From: Clostridiales bacterium
GTDB taxonomy: Bacteria > Bacillota > Clostridia > Lachnospirales > JAQSXR01
DNA: 64,000 bases
Assembly (NCBI GenBank): GCA_029256575.1
Contig: JAQSXR010000001.1
Location: 1-64,000 of the forward strand
Direction: 5' to 3'
A program made the translations under genes and the position numbers. The notes under the pieces are model-generated. The model searched no databases and was not told the origin of the DNA. It worked only from the letters and a program-made list of their open reading frames with translations. Positions within the stretch are counted from its first letter, which is position 1. The number at the start of each line of letters is the position of its first letter. Below, in pieces: positions 35,285 through 43,644 of this stretch.

Positions 35285-36376
35285 ATGGAAGTTATATTGA
35301 AGAAGGACATAAATACAGCTCTAGAGTGCTTTATGTTACTAAGTAGAATTAGTAATGGGGACACCTGTTCAAAATCAAAAGAAACTATCATAAATAAATA
35401 TAAACTAGATGGTGGAGAAACAGTAGAATTTTTAGATAAACTCTGTGATTTAGAAAAAAGCATATTTGAAACCATTCAGGAAGACATTGAAATTGTTGAA
35501 TCTTTATTCAAGATAAAAGGGCAAGAAGAACTTTGCATTGCGGATCTTATATTGAATTGGGACATTTATCCGAATAGTAACAGATGTTCGGAAATTTTTT
35601 CTAAAATGAAGGAATATTCAAGAACTGATATTTCAGTTAAGTTTGTAAGATATATTGAAAGAATGTTTGAAATCGATACGAATGATATTGATTTTATTAA
35701 TTGCAATGATGGGGATATAATCGATATTCTTGATAAAATTCAAATATCAAATGAATGTAAGTGGCTTTTTACAAGTACTGCAAGAAATTATAAAGTTTAT
35801 GTAAATCAGATAGAAGAATTATTTATAAGAGTGGAAAGAGTTATACTTTCTAAATTAGATAATTTTAAACAATATATTGATTCTTTTTGTTCGAAATATG
35901 AAAAAATAATTGAAAATGAACCAGAAAAATATTTCTATGCAAATGCTCAAATAAAATTAAAAAGTAATCAAAAAATTACGATAATACCAGGAATCGTTGG
36001 TTTTAATTCAATCTTATATGATAAGCCTTTAAACGAAGGTGCGAACGATCAATTATTAGTTGGGGTATTATTTGATGAGATGAGACTACGCATGAAGAGC
36101 TATATGAGTGATGAAAAAATATGTAAAAATCTTAAAGTAATTAGTGATGCGAGTAAGTTTGAAATACTTAAGATTATATCAGATACCCCTGCATATGGAC
36201 AGGAACTATCGGATAAATTAGGATTAACGACTGCAACCATATCTCATCATATGAAGGCTTTAATTCAATCGCATTTTATTAAGATACAAACAGATGCAAA
36301 TAAGATATATTACCTTATGGATCGTGAAAATATTGAGCAATTCTTAGATCAACTGAAAGAGTCATTATTGAAATGA
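35285..36376 (+). CDS. Large ArsR-type winged-helix regulator
   Basis: The 363-residue protein carries an ArsR/SmtB winged helix only at its C terminus (about 280-360), with KFEILKIISDTPAYGQELSDKLGLTTATISHHMKALIQSHFI. The first 270 residues are mostly helical and of unknown type; they resemble the long effector part of clostridial HTH proteins with DUF5937-like layout, but I cannot assign it. No metal-binding Cys pair of the classical ArsR is present. GTGGAGG lies before the ATG. It is alone between thiI and a minus-strand gene. Confidence 0.75.
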   Translation: MEVILKKDINTALECFMLLSRISNGDTCSKSKETIINKYKLDGGETVEFLDKLCDLEKSIFETIQEDIEIVESLFKIKGQEELCIADLILNWDIYPNSNRCSEIFSKMKEYSRTDISVKFVRYIERMFEIDTNDIDFINCNDGDIIDILDKIQISNECKWLFTSTARNYKVYVNQIEELFIRVERVILSKLDNFKQYIDSFCSKYEKIIENEPEKYFYANAQIKLKSNQKITIIPGIVGFNSILYDKPLNEGANDQLLVGVLFDEMRLRMKSYMSDEKICKNLKVISDASKFEILKIISDTPAYGQELSDKLGLTTATISHHMKALIQSHFIKIQTDANKIYYLMDRENIEQFLDQLKESLLK

Positions 36377-36380
36377 AAAA

Positions 36381-36400
36381 GGGATATCATATGATATCCC
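36381..36400. terminator. Palindromic hairpin between convergent genes
   Basis: GGGATATCAT and ATGATATCCC form a perfect palindrome four bases after the stop of the regulator gene and 33 bases from the stop of the minus-strand HPr-like gene; AAAAA stands on its left, so it may serve the minus-strand gene. Confidence 0.6.
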
Positions 36401-36432
36401 ACTACTTCATTTTGTTGAATTTATTTATTGAA

Positions 36433-36666
36433 TTATTCAACGATAAAAGGTTTTAACATTTCGATAACTAGATCTGATTGTTCACCATCATGAATGTTCA
36501 AATCGATAGATTTTGATAAATCTAAACTAAAAATACCCATAATAGATTTTGCATCAATTACATATCTACCAGAAACTAAATCAAATTCTGTATCGTATTT
36601 ACTAACTAAATTTACGAATTGTTTTACCTTATCAATTGAATCTAAAGAAACTTTAACTGTTTTCAT
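36433..36666 (-). CDS. HPr-like protein without the phosphorylated histidine
   Basis: This 77-residue protein has the HPr fold pattern: a first strand MKTVKVSL, helix KVKQFVNLVSKY, strands FDLVSGRYV and the KSIMGIFSLDL segment that matches the regulatory Ser46 region of HPr. The GIHARPA motif with His15, needed for sugar transport, is replaced by SIDKVKQ. It should not carry phosphate in the PTS. Such proteins are common in Lachnospiraceae and their role is unknown. GGAGGTT is eight bases before ATG 36666; the upstream in-frame ATG is too close to it. Confidence 0.82.
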   Translation of the reverse strand: MKTVKVSLDSIDKVKQFVNLVSKYDTEFDLVSGRYVIDAKSIMGIFSLDLSKSIDLNIHDGEQSDLVIEMLKPFIVE

Positions 36667-36795
36667 ATTCATAACCTCCTAATATTTTCGTTTGACTATA
36701 CTCTTATATACTACTATAATATAGGCGAATGTCAATAGTTGGGATGTTAAGTTTTTGTTACAGAATGAGAAAATTTGAAATAAAGAAGGAGAATT

Positions 36796-38082
36796 ATGAA
36801 AAAGATTGCTTATCATACACTAGGATGTAAGGTAAATCAATATGAAACTGAGGCTATGCAACAACAATTTGAAGATAAAGGCTATGAAACAGTTCATTTT
36901 GACGAAATTGCTGATGTGTATATTATAAATACATGTACCGTTACAAATATTGCAGATAGAAAGTCAAGACAAATGCTACATAGAGCCAAAAAAGTTAATC
37001 CGAATTCTATAGTAGTAGCAGTAGGTTGTTATGTCCAAGCTGCGAAGGAAGCCCTTTTAGAGGATGAATATATTGATCTTGTAATTGGAAATAACAAAAA
37101 ACATGAGATAGTCAATATAGTTGAAGCAACAGTAAATGGTCAAGAAAACATAGATACTGTGCTTGACATTGGAAAAGAAAAAGATTATGAAGAATTATTT
37201 ATTAATAAGGTTACTGAAAAAACAAGAGCTTATATTAAGATTCAGGATGGTTGTAACCAATTCTGCTCTTATTGCATAATTCCGTATGCAAGGGGAAGGG
37301 TTAGAAGTAGAAATGAAGAAAGTATTCTAGTAGAAGTTGAGAATCTTAGTAAACAAGGGTACAAAGAGGTAGTTCTGACCGGAATACATCTAGCATCATA
37401 TGGAATAGACCTTGAGGATAACTCACTACTTAAGATTATGCAAAAGATAAATAGTATTCAGGGAATAGAAAGAATACGTTTAGGATCATTAGAACCTACA
37501 ATTATTACAGAAGATTTTATCAAGGAAATCGTTAAGTTAGAAAAATTATGTCCGCACTTTCATCTGTCATTACAGAGTGGTAGCGATGCCACATTAAAAA
37601 GAATGAATCGAAAATATTCTACAGACGACTTTAGAAAAGCAGTTGCGAATATAAGAAAAGGATATGTTAATCCGGCAATAACTACGGATATTATAGTTGG
37701 ATTTCCTCAAGAGTCTGAGGAAGAATTTGAACAAACTTATAAATTTGTAGAAGAGATTGCTTTTGCTGATGTTCATGTTTTTAAATATTCAAGAAGAAAT
37801 GGAACGGTCGCAGACAAAATGGAAGGGCAAGTAGCTGATAAGATAAAGAGCAGTAGAAGTGAAAAGCTTATAAAATTAGGAAAAGTTATGACCGATAATT
37901 ATAAAAATTTATTTATAGGAACAACACAAAAAGTTCTATTTGAAGAAAAAATTAATATTAATGGTATAGAGTGTCAAGTGGGCTATACGGATAGATATAT
38001 AAAAATATCATTAATTGCAAAAGAAAGCTTGGAAAATAATGTATTAGGTGTTAAAATAGATAGAACTAATCTTATTTATTAA
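36796..38082 (+). CDS. mtaB: tRNA t6A37 methylthiotransferase MtaB
   Basis: The 428-residue radical-SAM enzyme turns t6A into ms2t6A at position 37 of ANN-decoding tRNAs. The N-terminal UPF0004 domain holds three Cys for the second Fe-S cluster (LGCKVNQYE, NTCTVT, VGCYVQ). The radical SAM motif is GCNQFCSYCIIPYARG (Cys near 153, 157 and 160), with LRLGSLEP-like and LSLQSGSD segments after it. The HTLGCKVN start and RKSRQMLHRA are typical of MtaB rather than MiaB or RimO. AAGGAG precedes the ATG. A zinc-ribbon gene follows 17 bases later. Confidence 0.95.
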   Translation: MKKIAYHTLGCKVNQYETEAMQQQFEDKGYETVHFDEIADVYIINTCTVTNIADRKSRQMLHRAKKVNPNSIVVAVGCYVQAAKEALLEDEYIDLVIGNNKKHEIVNIVEATVNGQENIDTVLDIGKEKDYEELFINKVTEKTRAYIKIQDGCNQFCSYCIIPYARGRVRSRNEESILVEVENLSKQGYKEVVLTGIHLASYGIDLEDNSLLKIMQKINSIQGIERIRLGSLEPTIITEDFIKEIVKLEKLCPHFHLSLQSGSDATLKRMNRKYSTDDFRKAVANIRKGYVNPAITTDIIVGFPQESEEEFEQTYKFVEEIAFADVHVFKYSRRNGTVADKMEGQVADKIKSSRSEKLIKLGKVMTDNYKNLFIGTTQKVLFEEKININGIECQVGYTDRYIKISLIAKESLENNVLGVKIDRTNLIY

Positions 38083-38099
38083 TCTAGGAGGGAAAGATT

Positions 38100-40283
38100 A
38101 TGCCGTTTTGTAAACAATGTGGAAACAAATTAGAAGAGAACTCTAAATTCTGTACGGAGTGTGGAACGATTACAGAAAGTAATACAATTGTACAATCTGC
38201 ACAACCAATCAACCAAGAACTTGTGGCACCACCAATTCAAGAAGTAGCAGTTACACCAATTCAAGAACAAGTAGTAATTCCAATTCAAGAGCCAGTGGCT
38301 TCACCAGTATATGCTCCTGTTGGTCAAGAATATGCGAGACCTGCACTTGCTAAACCAAAGAAATCAGCATCTACAAAAGTATTGATATCAGTATTAGCTG
38401 CGATCGTTACTGTAATTGCATTGGCAGGAGTAATAATGTTTACACCTATTGCACTTGGGCTCAAAAATAAAATTAATGCTACAGTTCAAAGCCCAGCTAA
38501 ATACTACAAATCTATTGAAAAACAAAACAAAGAAGTTACGATCAAGCAACTTGGAAATGCGTATGATAAATATCTAGCAGCTACTAAATCTGATAAGACA
38601 AGTGCTATGGAATTAGATATTAAACTTAATGCAAGTGAAGAGTTTTTAGAGTCAATTTATTTGCCAACGTCATTAACAAGTATTGAATTACAGACATATT
38701 CAGCATACTCTATGAAAGATGGATTTATGGGAGAATATAGTTTGCATTTTAATGATGAAAAATTTGTTGATGTATCAGCATATTTTGACATTGCAAATAA
38801 AACATTAATCGCATCAATTCCACAACTAACAGACAAATATATGTATGCAGATATGACTGATATATTTGAAGAAATGATGACTGATGTTGATTTTTCAAGT
38901 TTTGATAAAATAAAAGAATTAGATATAACAAGTGAAGAATTAGAGAAATTACTCACTCGATATACAGATATCTTAGTTGAGTCGGCTTCCGATGTAAAAA
39001 GAGAAAAGAACGTAGAATTAGAAGTTGGAGAATCAACTGGTAAATTTACGAAGATTACTTCCATATTAACAGAAAAAGACGCTCTCAAACTATTAAAAAG
39101 TGTTTTGAAAGAAGCAAAAACAGATAAGACTTTAATGAAATTTGCAAGTCTTGCAGATGTTAGTGAAGATGATTACAAAGATGCTATTGATGAAGCATTA
39201 GATAGCTTAGAACAAACAGATACAGATTTAAGTTCAGATGAAATGCTTAAAATAGAAGTATATGTTGATTCAAAGGGTACTATCGTTGGTAGAAATATAT
39301 CTTTTGATGATGAATATGATGCTTTCAATCTTGGTTACTATGTACTTAAGAGTGATAAAAAACTTGATGTAAGTTTATTTGGAGATTTTGCTGGAAATGG
39401 TGCTGAGGTTACGACATCGGCAGTTATTAAGAATGAAAAATACACAGGTGACTTAGATGTTAAGGTATATGATGATTATGGATTTGAAGAAACTTTAACT
39501 ATTAACTATAAAGATTTTCAAACTATTATTAAAAATGATACAAAATTTGTAAATGGTATTTTTGAAATAGACTTAGAAGATTTTGATATTGAAGATTCAT
39601 CAATTAAATTGGAATGTAGTGAAAATGATAACAAACAGAATGCTAAATTTATTTATGTATATGAAGATGAGGATGCTTTATCATTAGAGATTTCTTACGG
39701 AGTTGTAGAAGGTAAGAAAATAGAAATTCCTGATTTTGATAAAGAAGATGCATATGATTTAATGGATGAAGATGATATGTATGATTTGGGTTATGAACTT
39801 GATATTGATGCGTTTTTAGAACCGCTTGAAGATATCATCTATGATTATGAAGATTATTTTGGATTTAACTTAGAAGAAGGGTTTGGGCAAGATGAGTATA
39901 CAGGTGTAGATACTACAATTCCAGTAGAAGATAGCTATCTTTATGAGTATACAAAAGAAGATTTAATTGGAGAATGGTATTTACCAGATACAGGAGAATA
40001 TTTTGTATTTAATAGCGATGGAACAGCATATTTATATGCTGATCAATCAAAGGATCCATTAAATTGCTATATTGGTACTTTTGAAGCTTATGCACCTGCA
40101 TATGACGCTGAATATAATATGATTCCTGGTTTAGATATTTTCTTGTATTTTTATGAGACATATGATGCAGGGGTTGACGGCGGTTATAAATCTATGAATT
40201 TTGAGTTGTTACCAAATGAAACAGGATTTGAATTTATGAATTTTGAAACTTATGAAACGTTTAAAATTGAAAAGATATATTAA
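38100..40283 (+). CDS. Zinc-ribbon membrane protein with large acidic outer domain
   Basis: The 727-residue protein starts with a zinc ribbon, FCKQCGNKLEENSKFCTECG (3-22, four Cys), followed by a Pro/Gln-rich linker with repeated PIQEPV-like units (about 35-80), one TM helix (about 96-117) and a large external part rich in Asp, Glu and Tyr. A C-terminal LIGEWYLPDTG...YFVFNSDGTAYLY segment (about 622-655) resembles small lipocalin-like repeats. The layout matches zinc-ribbon proteins of clostridia with unknown function; the zinc ribbon lies in the cytoplasm. AGGAGGG stands before the ATG. A terminator follows. Confidence 0.8.
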   Translation: MPFCKQCGNKLEENSKFCTECGTITESNTIVQSAQPINQELVAPPIQEVAVTPIQEQVVIPIQEPVASPVYAPVGQEYARPALAKPKKSASTKVLISVLAAIVTVIALAGVIMFTPIALGLKNKINATVQSPAKYYKSIEKQNKEVTIKQLGNAYDKYLAATKSDKTSAMELDIKLNASEEFLESIYLPTSLTSIELQTYSAYSMKDGFMGEYSLHFNDEKFVDVSAYFDIANKTLIASIPQLTDKYMYADMTDIFEEMMTDVDFSSFDKIKELDITSEELEKLLTRYTDILVESASDVKREKNVELEVGESTGKFTKITSILTEKDALKLLKSVLKEAKTDKTLMKFASLADVSEDDYKDAIDEALDSLEQTDTDLSSDEMLKIEVYVDSKGTIVGRNISFDDEYDAFNLGYYVLKSDKKLDVSLFGDFAGNGAEVTTSAVIKNEKYTGDLDVKVYDDYGFEETLTINYKDFQTIIKNDTKFVNGIFEIDLEDFDIEDSSIKLECSENDNKQNAKFIYVYEDEDALSLEISYGVVEGKKIEIPDFDKEDAYDLMDEDDMYDLGYELDIDAFLEPLEDIIYDYEDYFGFNLEEGFGQDEYTGVDTTIPVEDSYLYEYTKEDLIGEWYLPDTGEYFVFNSDGTAYLYADQSKDPLNCYIGTFEAYAPAYDAEYNMIPGLDIFLYFYETYDAGVDGGYKSMNFELLPNETGFEFMNFETYETFKIEKIY

Positions 40284-40319
40284 TTTATTTAAGTAAATTT
40301 AAATTTTAGTTATAAAAAA

Positions 40320-40370
40320 CAAGAGATAGTGCGATAATATATATATTATTGTTACTATTTCTTTTTTTTT
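40320..40370 (+). terminator. Terminator after the zinc-ribbon gene
   Basis: AAGAGATAGT and ACTATTTCTT pair, with further TA-rich pairing inside (ATAATAT/ATATTAT), and the right arm runs into nine T residues. Confidence 0.85.
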
Positions 40371-40484
40371 ATGCCTAATTTATTATCTATATTAATGTAC
40401 GAAAACTTATGAAAAGTTTTAAACGTTGACTTATTATAAAAAATGTATTAAAATAGTAAATATAAAACTGTTCGGGGTGGAAAA

Positions 40485-40748
40485 ATGCCAAATATTAATC
40501 ATACACAATACTTTGATGTAATAAAAGAACAAAGTGAAGCAAGTGGAACTCTTGCTGAGGTATATAAAGCCTTAAGTGAAAAAGGATACAATCCAGTTAA
40601 CCAAATAGTGGGATACATTATGTCCGGAGATCCTACATACATTACAAGCCATAATAATGCAAGAAGTACTATTATGAAAGTTGAACGTGACGAAATTTTA
40701 GAAGAGTTATTAAAAGACTATATTAAGAACAACTTCACGAAAAAGTAA
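40485..40748 (+). CDS. ireB: IreB family regulatory phosphoprotein (UPF0297)
   Basis: The 87-residue protein has the family's conserved core, [34 protein letters not shown], near residues 30-64, then a helical end. In Enterococcus IreB is a target of the Ser/Thr kinase IreK and affects cephalosporin resistance; in Bacillus the homologue is YrzL. GGGGTGG precedes the ATG. It begins the conserved block ireB-ruvX-DUF1292, though a terminator-like hairpin separates it from ruvX. Confidence 0.95.
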   Translation: MPNINHTQYFDVIKEQSEASGTLAEVYKALSEKGYNPVNQIVGYIMSGDPTYITSHNNARSTIMKVERDEILEELLKDYIKNNFTKK

Positions 40749-40759
40749 TAAATGGTTAA

Positions 40760-40786
40760 GGACGGATTTCATCCGTCCCATTTTTA
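40760..40786 (+). terminator. Hairpin between ireB and ruvX
   Basis: GGACGGAT and ATCCGTCC form a perfect 8-bp stem with a three-base loop, followed by CATTTTTAAG. It may end some transcripts and let others through. Confidence 0.75.
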
Positions 40787-40832
40787 AGCTGAGAATATAA
40801 TTATATGATTTATGAATAAAGTGAGGATTAAG

Positions 40833-41255
40833 ATGAGAATAATTGGATTAGACTTTGGTTCTAAGACCGTGGGAGTAGCTATGGGTGATCCATTCGGATG
40901 GACAGCACAAGCACTAGAGGTCATAAAAAGACCAAACGAAAATGATGTTAATTCCACGTTGGATAGATTAGAACAAATTATTAAGGAATATAGTGTAGAT
41001 AAAATAGTAATTGGTTTCCCAAAGAATATGAACAATTCAGAAGGGGAGCGCTGTGTAAAGACAAATAAATTTATAAAGAAATTAGATGAGCGTTTTCACC
41101 TACCAGTAATTAAATGGGATGAACGTTTAAGCACTATGTTTGCGGAACGTACATTGATTGAAGCTGATGTAAGAAGAGAAAACAGAAAAAAAGTTATTGA
41201 TAAAGTAGCCGCTGTGATTATATTACAAGGGTATTTAGATACATATCAAAAGTAG
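40833..41255 (+). CDS. ruvX: RuvX/YqgF-type Holliday-junction resolvase-like RNase
   Basis: The 140-residue RNase-H-fold protein starts MRIIGLDFGSKTVGVA with the first catalytic Asp. IVIGFPKNMNNSEG holds the middle motif and WDERLSTMFAE the next acidic residues; a final DKVAAVIILQGYLD closes the domain. YqgF proteins act in 16S rRNA 5' processing in E. coli and are also proposed junction resolvases. GTGAGGA at 40821-40827 decides for the ATG at 40833 over 40812. DUF1292 gene follows after 14 bases. Confidence 0.93.
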   Translation: MRIIGLDFGSKTVGVAMGDPFGWTAQALEVIKRPNENDVNSTLDRLEQIIKEYSVDKIVIGFPKNMNNSEGERCVKTNKFIKKLDERFHLPVIKWDERLSTMFAERTLIEADVRRENRKKVIDKVAAVIILQGYLDTYQK

Positions 41256-41269
41256 AAGGAGGGAAATGA

Positions 41270-41548
41270 GTGTCAGAAGACAAATTAAAAAAAATAAGTT
41301 TTACAGTCGAAGGGACAAATGAAACTGTAGATTTATATGTGCTTGAACAAACAAGGCTTAACGGTATAAATTATCTTCTTGTTACTGAACAGGAATTTGA
41401 GCAGGAAGATGCAGAAGTAATAATATTTAAAGAAGTCATGACTGAAGGAACAGATGTAATTTACGATCCTGTTACTGATGAAACAGAGTTAGAAGTAATT
41501 GCAAAAGTATTTGAAGAAATACTGGAAGATTTTGACTTGGAAGTATAA
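41270..41548 (+). CDS. DUF1292 family protein (YrzB-like), GTG start
   Basis: The 92-residue acidic protein has the DUF1292 pattern: KISFTVEGTNETVDLYVLEQTRLNGINYLLV at the start and an acidic helical end with FEEILEDFDLEV. The family is of unknown function but always sits beside ruvX and ireB in Firmicutes, as here. The start is GTG at 41270, seven bases after AAGGAGGG; the nearby ATG at 41266 is in another frame. RNase J follows after 31 bases. Confidence 0.92.
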   Translation: MSEDKLKKISFTVEGTNETVDLYVLEQTRLNGINYLLVTEQEFEQEDAEVIIFKEVMTEGTDVIYDPVTDETELEVIAKVFEEILEDFDLEV

Positions 41549-41579
41549 AATAAAATTAAAATATGGAGGTGCAATTTAT

Positions 41580-43241
41580 TTGCAAAACAATAAAGCTAAA
41601 GTAAAAATCATTCCACTTGGTGGTCTTGAGCAAATAGGGATGAACATTACTGCTTTTGAATATGGGGATACAATTATAGTTGTAGATTGCGGGTTAGCCT
41701 TCCCAGATGACGAAATGTTAGGGATCGACCTTGTAATACCAGATGTAACATACCTAAAGGAAAATGCAGCTAAGATAAAAGGAATAGTAATAACTCACGG
41801 ACATGAAGACCATATTGGTTCATTACCATATGTTTTAAAGGAATTAAACATTCCAATATATGCAACAAAATTAACAATGGGATTGATTGAAAATAAATTA
41901 AAAGAACACAACTTAATGAAGACGACTAAGAGAAAAGTTGTTAAACAAGGACAAATTATAACCCTTAATGACTTTAGAGTTGAATTTATAAGAACAAATC
42001 ACAGTATTGCGGATGCAGTATCACTAGCAATTTATTCACCAGCTGGTATAATTGTTCATACTGGAGATTTTAAGATTGATTATACACCAGTATTTGGTGA
42101 AGTAGCAGATTTACAAAGATTGTCAGAGATAGGTAAAAAAGGTGTACTAGCATTAATGTGTGATAGTACGAATATTGAAAGACCTGGATTTACTATGTCT
42201 GAGAGCACAGTTGGTAAAGTTTTTGATAATATTTTTGCAGAAGCTGGTAAGAGTAGAATCATTGTTGCAACTTTTGCATCAAATGTAGATAGGGTACAAC
42301 AAGTCATTAGTTCTGCAGTTAAGTATAAGAGAAAAGTAGTAATTGAAGGTAGAAGTATGGTTAATGTCGTTAATACTGCTACTGAATTAGGATATATTAC
42401 TATACCTGCGAATACAGTAATTGAACTGGAAGAGATGAAGAATTACCCAGACGAACAAATTACTATTATATCAACTGGAAGTCAAGGCGAACCAATGGCT
42501 GCGTTATCACGTATGGCTATGAATTTGCATAAGAAAATATCAATTAAACCTGGCGATTTGGTTATATTTAGTTCTTCACCAATACCAGGAAATGAAAAAA
42601 CAGTTTCGAAAATTATTAATGAATTATATAGAAGAGGCGCAAAAGTTATTCATGAAGATGCCCATGTATCAGGACATGCTTGCCAAGAAGAAATTAAGAT
42701 TATTCATGCATTAGTTAAGCCTAAATTCCTAATTCCAGTTCATGGCGAATATAGACACTTAATAAAACATAAAGAATTAGGTAGATCGCTTGGTATGCCG
42801 AAAGAAAACATCTTTATTATAAGTAACGGTGATGTTCTTGAACTTGGAGATGAAGGTGGTGCTGTTGCAGGCAAAGTTCCAGCAGAACCAATTCTAGTAG
42901 ATGGTCTTGGGGTTGGAGATGTAGGAAATATTGTATTAAGGGATAGACAACTACTATCAAAAAATGGTTTAATAATAATAGTGGTTACATTACAAAGACA
43001 ATCTGGAATAGTTTTAGCTGGACCAGATATTATATCTAGAGGATTCGTATATGTTAGAGAATCAGAGAATCTAATTGAAGAGGCTAGAAAAGTTGTATGT
43101 AATGCATTAGAAAGTTGCCAAAATAAAAAGATTACAGATTGGTCTAAAATAAAAGCAGTTTTAAAAGATTCATTAAGTGATTTTATTTGGAAACAAACCA
43201 AGAGAAACCCGATGATATTACCTATTATAATGGAAGTATAA
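41580..43241 (+). CDS. rnj: Ribonuclease J (TTG start)
   Basis: The 553-residue metallo-beta-lactamase/beta-CASP enzyme degrades and matures RNA by endo- and 5'-exonuclease action. Zinc ligands lie in VDCGLAFPDD and THGHEDHIGS (about 71-80), TGDFKID and later HVSGHACQEE and PVHGEYRH. GGAGGTG at 41565-41571 stands before a TTG at 41580; a longer frame from 41499 overlaps the DUF1292 gene and lacks such a site. Only one RNase J is in the window. YlbF, which in Bacillus belongs to the RNase Y complex, is encoded next, a meaningful RNA-decay pairing. Confidence 0.94.
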   Translation: MQNNKAKVKIIPLGGLEQIGMNITAFEYGDTIIVVDCGLAFPDDEMLGIDLVIPDVTYLKENAAKIKGIVITHGHEDHIGSLPYVLKELNIPIYATKLTMGLIENKLKEHNLMKTTKRKVVKQGQIITLNDFRVEFIRTNHSIADAVSLAIYSPAGIIVHTGDFKIDYTPVFGEVADLQRLSEIGKKGVLALMCDSTNIERPGFTMSESTVGKVFDNIFAEAGKSRIIVATFASNVDRVQQVISSAVKYKRKVVIEGRSMVNVVNTATELGYITIPANTVIELEEMKNYPDEQITIISTGSQGEPMAALSRMAMNLHKKISIKPGDLVIFSSSPIPGNEKTVSKIINELYRRGAKVIHEDAHVSGHACQEEIKIIHALVKPKFLIPVHGEYRHLIKHKELGRSLGMPKENIFIISNGDVLELGDEGGAVAGKVPAEPILVDGLGVGDVGNIVLRDRQLLSKNGLIIIVVTLQRQSGIVLAGPDIISRGFVYVRESENLIEEARKVVCNALESCQNKKITDWSKIKAVLKDSLSDFIWKQTKRNPMILPIIMEV

Positions 43242-43260
43242 GAGTTAAAGGATGAATTAG

Positions 43261-43611
43261 ATGAGTAGCATAGTAAAAACTCAAACACAAGCATTAATAA
43301 ATGAAATTACAAAGACACCGGAATATACAGATTTTGTTTCGTTACGGAACGCTATTATTCAAGACAAAGAAACTTATGAAAAGGTAAATAGTTATAGAAG
43401 AAGATTGTTTGAACTTCAATGTTATCAGGCAACTTCCGATGGAGATCAGTATGAGGCAATAACTGCTCTTAATAGAGAAAATGAGCAATTATTTTCGAAA
43501 CCGGCTGTAGGTGATTTTATAAAGGCAGAGTTGAAGCTTACTAAACTTATCTCTAGTGTATTTGATACAATTACTCAAGGAATCAATATAGATCTTAGCT
43601 TCCTTGATTAG
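43261..43611 (+). CDS. YlbF/YmcA family regulator
   Basis: The 116-residue helical protein belongs to the YlbF/YmcA family: TPEYTDFVSLRNAIIQDKETYEKVNSYRRRLFELQ at the start and ISSVFDTITQGINIDLSFLD at the end. In Bacillus the paralogues YlbF, YmcA and YaaT form a complex that directs RNase Y cleavage. Here it follows the RNase J gene after 19 bases. Which paralogue it matches is not decided. The ATG overlaps a GGATGAATTAG region with only a weak ribosome site. Confidence 0.85.
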   Translation: MSSIVKTQTQALINEITKTPEYTDFVSLRNAIIQDKETYEKVNSYRRRLFELQCYQATSDGDQYEAITALNRENEQLFSKPAVGDFIKAELKLTKLISSVFDTITQGINIDLSFLD

Positions 43612-43644
43612 TATCATAGATTACCTAAAGAATGGGGAAAGACT

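Noticed and set aside
40860..41250. RuvX as evidence for a recombination system in this locus
   Set aside because: The gene is part of the conserved ireB-ruvX-DUF1292 housekeeping block and no other recombination gene is near.
42740..43294. A minus-strand frame of 184 codons opposite the RNase J gene
   Set aside because: It is antisense to a strongly conserved coding region, has no ribosome site and resembles no family.
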